Shown one piece after another: positions 49,046 through 64,000 of a stretch of 64,000 nucleotides of DNA (position 1 is the first letter of the stretch; every line of letters begins with the position of its first letter). Where the stretch lies: the NCBI GenBank assembly GCA_029204225.1, contig CM055106.1, forward strand, positions 3,402,665-3,466,664. Reading direction: 5' to 3'. The notes beneath the pieces were generated by a model that saw nothing but the letters and a program-made list of their open reading frames with translations, was not told where the DNA came from and made no database searches. The position numbers and the translations under genes are program-made. The DNA comes from Diphasiastrum complanatum. Its lineage: Eukaryota > Streptophyta > Lycopodiopsida > Lycopodiales > Lycopodiaceae.

Positions 49046-49258
49046 TCGAAGATCGGCCATGGAAAAGGCTCCAAGTGGCTAGCATCCAAGGGGGCCGCGC
49101 GCTTAAAATTTAGCGCACCATTTCAAGCTCTTCCTGATTCCTGAAGCCTTTGTTTCTTCTTCTTTGTTGTCAGTAGCGAGATCGTCGCATCATCTGCTCT
49201 CATTTTTCTGTATTTTTTGCTCTTGTTTCTGATCTGTCTGTGTTTGTGGCAGTGAGGG

Positions 49259-49342
49259 ATGGCGTCTGCCCATCTTTGTGACATGCCATGCTCTGCTGCT
49301 GCTGGATTTGTCATCTCTTCAACACAAAATGGTTGTCTGTGA
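49259..49342 (+). promoter_or_regulatory. Candidate upstream ORF in the 5' leader
   Basis: A 27-codon frame (MASAHLCDMPCS...GCL, TGA) ends 108 bases before the main ATG at 49451. If the transcript starts upstream of it, it could dampen translation of the cytidylyltransferase. The transcription start is not known. Confidence 0.35.
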
Positions 49343-49450
49343 GAGAAGTAAGAAGCAGGAAGCAGGCTGCCTGGTTTGGATTCCGAAGATGCAGAATTAG
49401 GTTTTGGGTTTTGGTTGGCAAGGGTTTTTGTGAAGGAAGCTGCAAGCAGC

Positions 49451-63248
<13,798 letters not shown>

Positions 63249-64000
63249 ATTTATCTGAACATTACATTTACATTTTCTGTTCGGTTGGACAACTCCACTT
63301 TCCAGTTTGTATAGTAATTTGTGGCAAATAAATATGTTAAGTTCTGGAGTGTTGCACATGATTAGAACATTCTGGATGCATCTCCTACCCCGTTAGCTGT
63401 TTTTTTGATCGACATTGTTTAGTATTTATAATTATTCGATGTTGCCAAGCTAAAAATGAAAGTGTGAAGTTATGCTTGTGAAAGTTCTCTGGCAATTGAA
63501 AGAAACAGAAGTGATAAAAGCCTTGATTTACAAATGAAACTTTTAAACGGAAGTTTGGCTTCACGTCACTCACACTTGAAAATAATATGCTGACATGCAA
63601 ATTATCCTTGAGATACATTTTGTGATCCCTATTGGATAGTTATACAAGGATTATCATTCGGAAGCTCTGCCTTTGCAGGCATCACATAATTTTTGTCGGT
63701 GTTTATGATCGATAATTCATTAACGGTGCTTTGGTTATTGAGTGTTCATTAGCTGTTGCATATGCCTGATTTCTAGCAGTTTCTAATCTTCAAAAATGAC
63801 ACTATTGCTATATCAATCAAACAATGATGTGTTACTAAAAGCCTTGATATGACATAGATTGGTGCGCTGCTTCTGGGCTGTTATCCTATTGATTAAGCAT
63901 TGATTCAATAGTATATTTCATTGGATGCGTAATCATCTTGGAGTCTAGTAGTGGTAGTGGAAGGACATGGTATAGAGAATGACGGAGTGCTTTAAGGTTG
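63249..64000 (+). other. 3' UTR and flank of the cytidylyltransferase gene
   Basis: T-rich sequence after the TAA. AATAAATATG at about 63328 is a possible polyadenylation signal. No further gene is seen to the window end. Confidence 0.4.

Overview
This window is plant nuclear DNA. Two intron-rich plant genes on the + strand frame a dense layer of retrotransposon and DNA-transposon debris. Support for a plant comes from the two genes themselves (a plant-type STE20/SPS1-like kinase and a plant-type choline-phosphate cytidylyltransferase), many Ty1/copia and Ty3/gypsy fragments with initiator-tRNA-Met-type primer sites, a plant-type LINE, a DUF659-type hAT element and very long (GA)n tracts. Introns of 8.3, 4.1 and 11.0 kb filled with transposons suggest a large-genome vascular plant. 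The species cannot be named from the sequence; the kinase and cytidylyltransferase look somewhat diverged from core-angiosperm versions as I know them, so a fern, gymnosperm or early-diverging angiosperm is possible.

Left gene (216-21433, +): the C-terminal 624 codons of a germinal-centre-type STE20 kinase. It enters the window at the catalytic loop and ends in a coiled coil. I could build 19 exons whose phases all agree. Its introns hold a small terminal-inverted-repeat element (1426-2014), a GC-rich hairpin array (2471-2640), a broken LINE (2900-6437) with another repeat inserted in it, a tandemly duplicated exon (10418-10668), two tandem pieces of a gypsy gag-protease (13674-15665), a dispersed repeat (18080-18970) and a copia 3' end with LTR (20110-20843).

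Middle (21434-48900): no host gene recognised. It holds a possible SINE, broken copia elements on both strands, several gypsy gag fragments, the best-preserved copia element (32771-36946, - strand, LTR at 31610-32770 and a truncated LTR at 36947-37285), minisatellites at 39280-40605, and a copia 3' end with LTR at 44765-45537. Two LTRs carry retroelement internal sequence on both sides, which suggests tandem or recombined elements.

Right gene (49451-63248, +): a complete choline-phosphate cytidylyltransferase of 317 residues in 8 exons, with a GC-AG intron and three G-boxes upstream. It catalyses the CTP-dependent step of phosphatidylcholine synthesis. Its 11-kb fifth intron carries a gypsy gag fragment, a 5.7-kb hAT element with candidate target-site duplications, a LINE fragment, a poly(C) run and another gypsy gag.

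The two genes have no evident functional link. I found no new multi-gene system. The most unusual items are the composite retroelement arrangements, the exon duplication and the hAT elements with GAATCG-rich ends.
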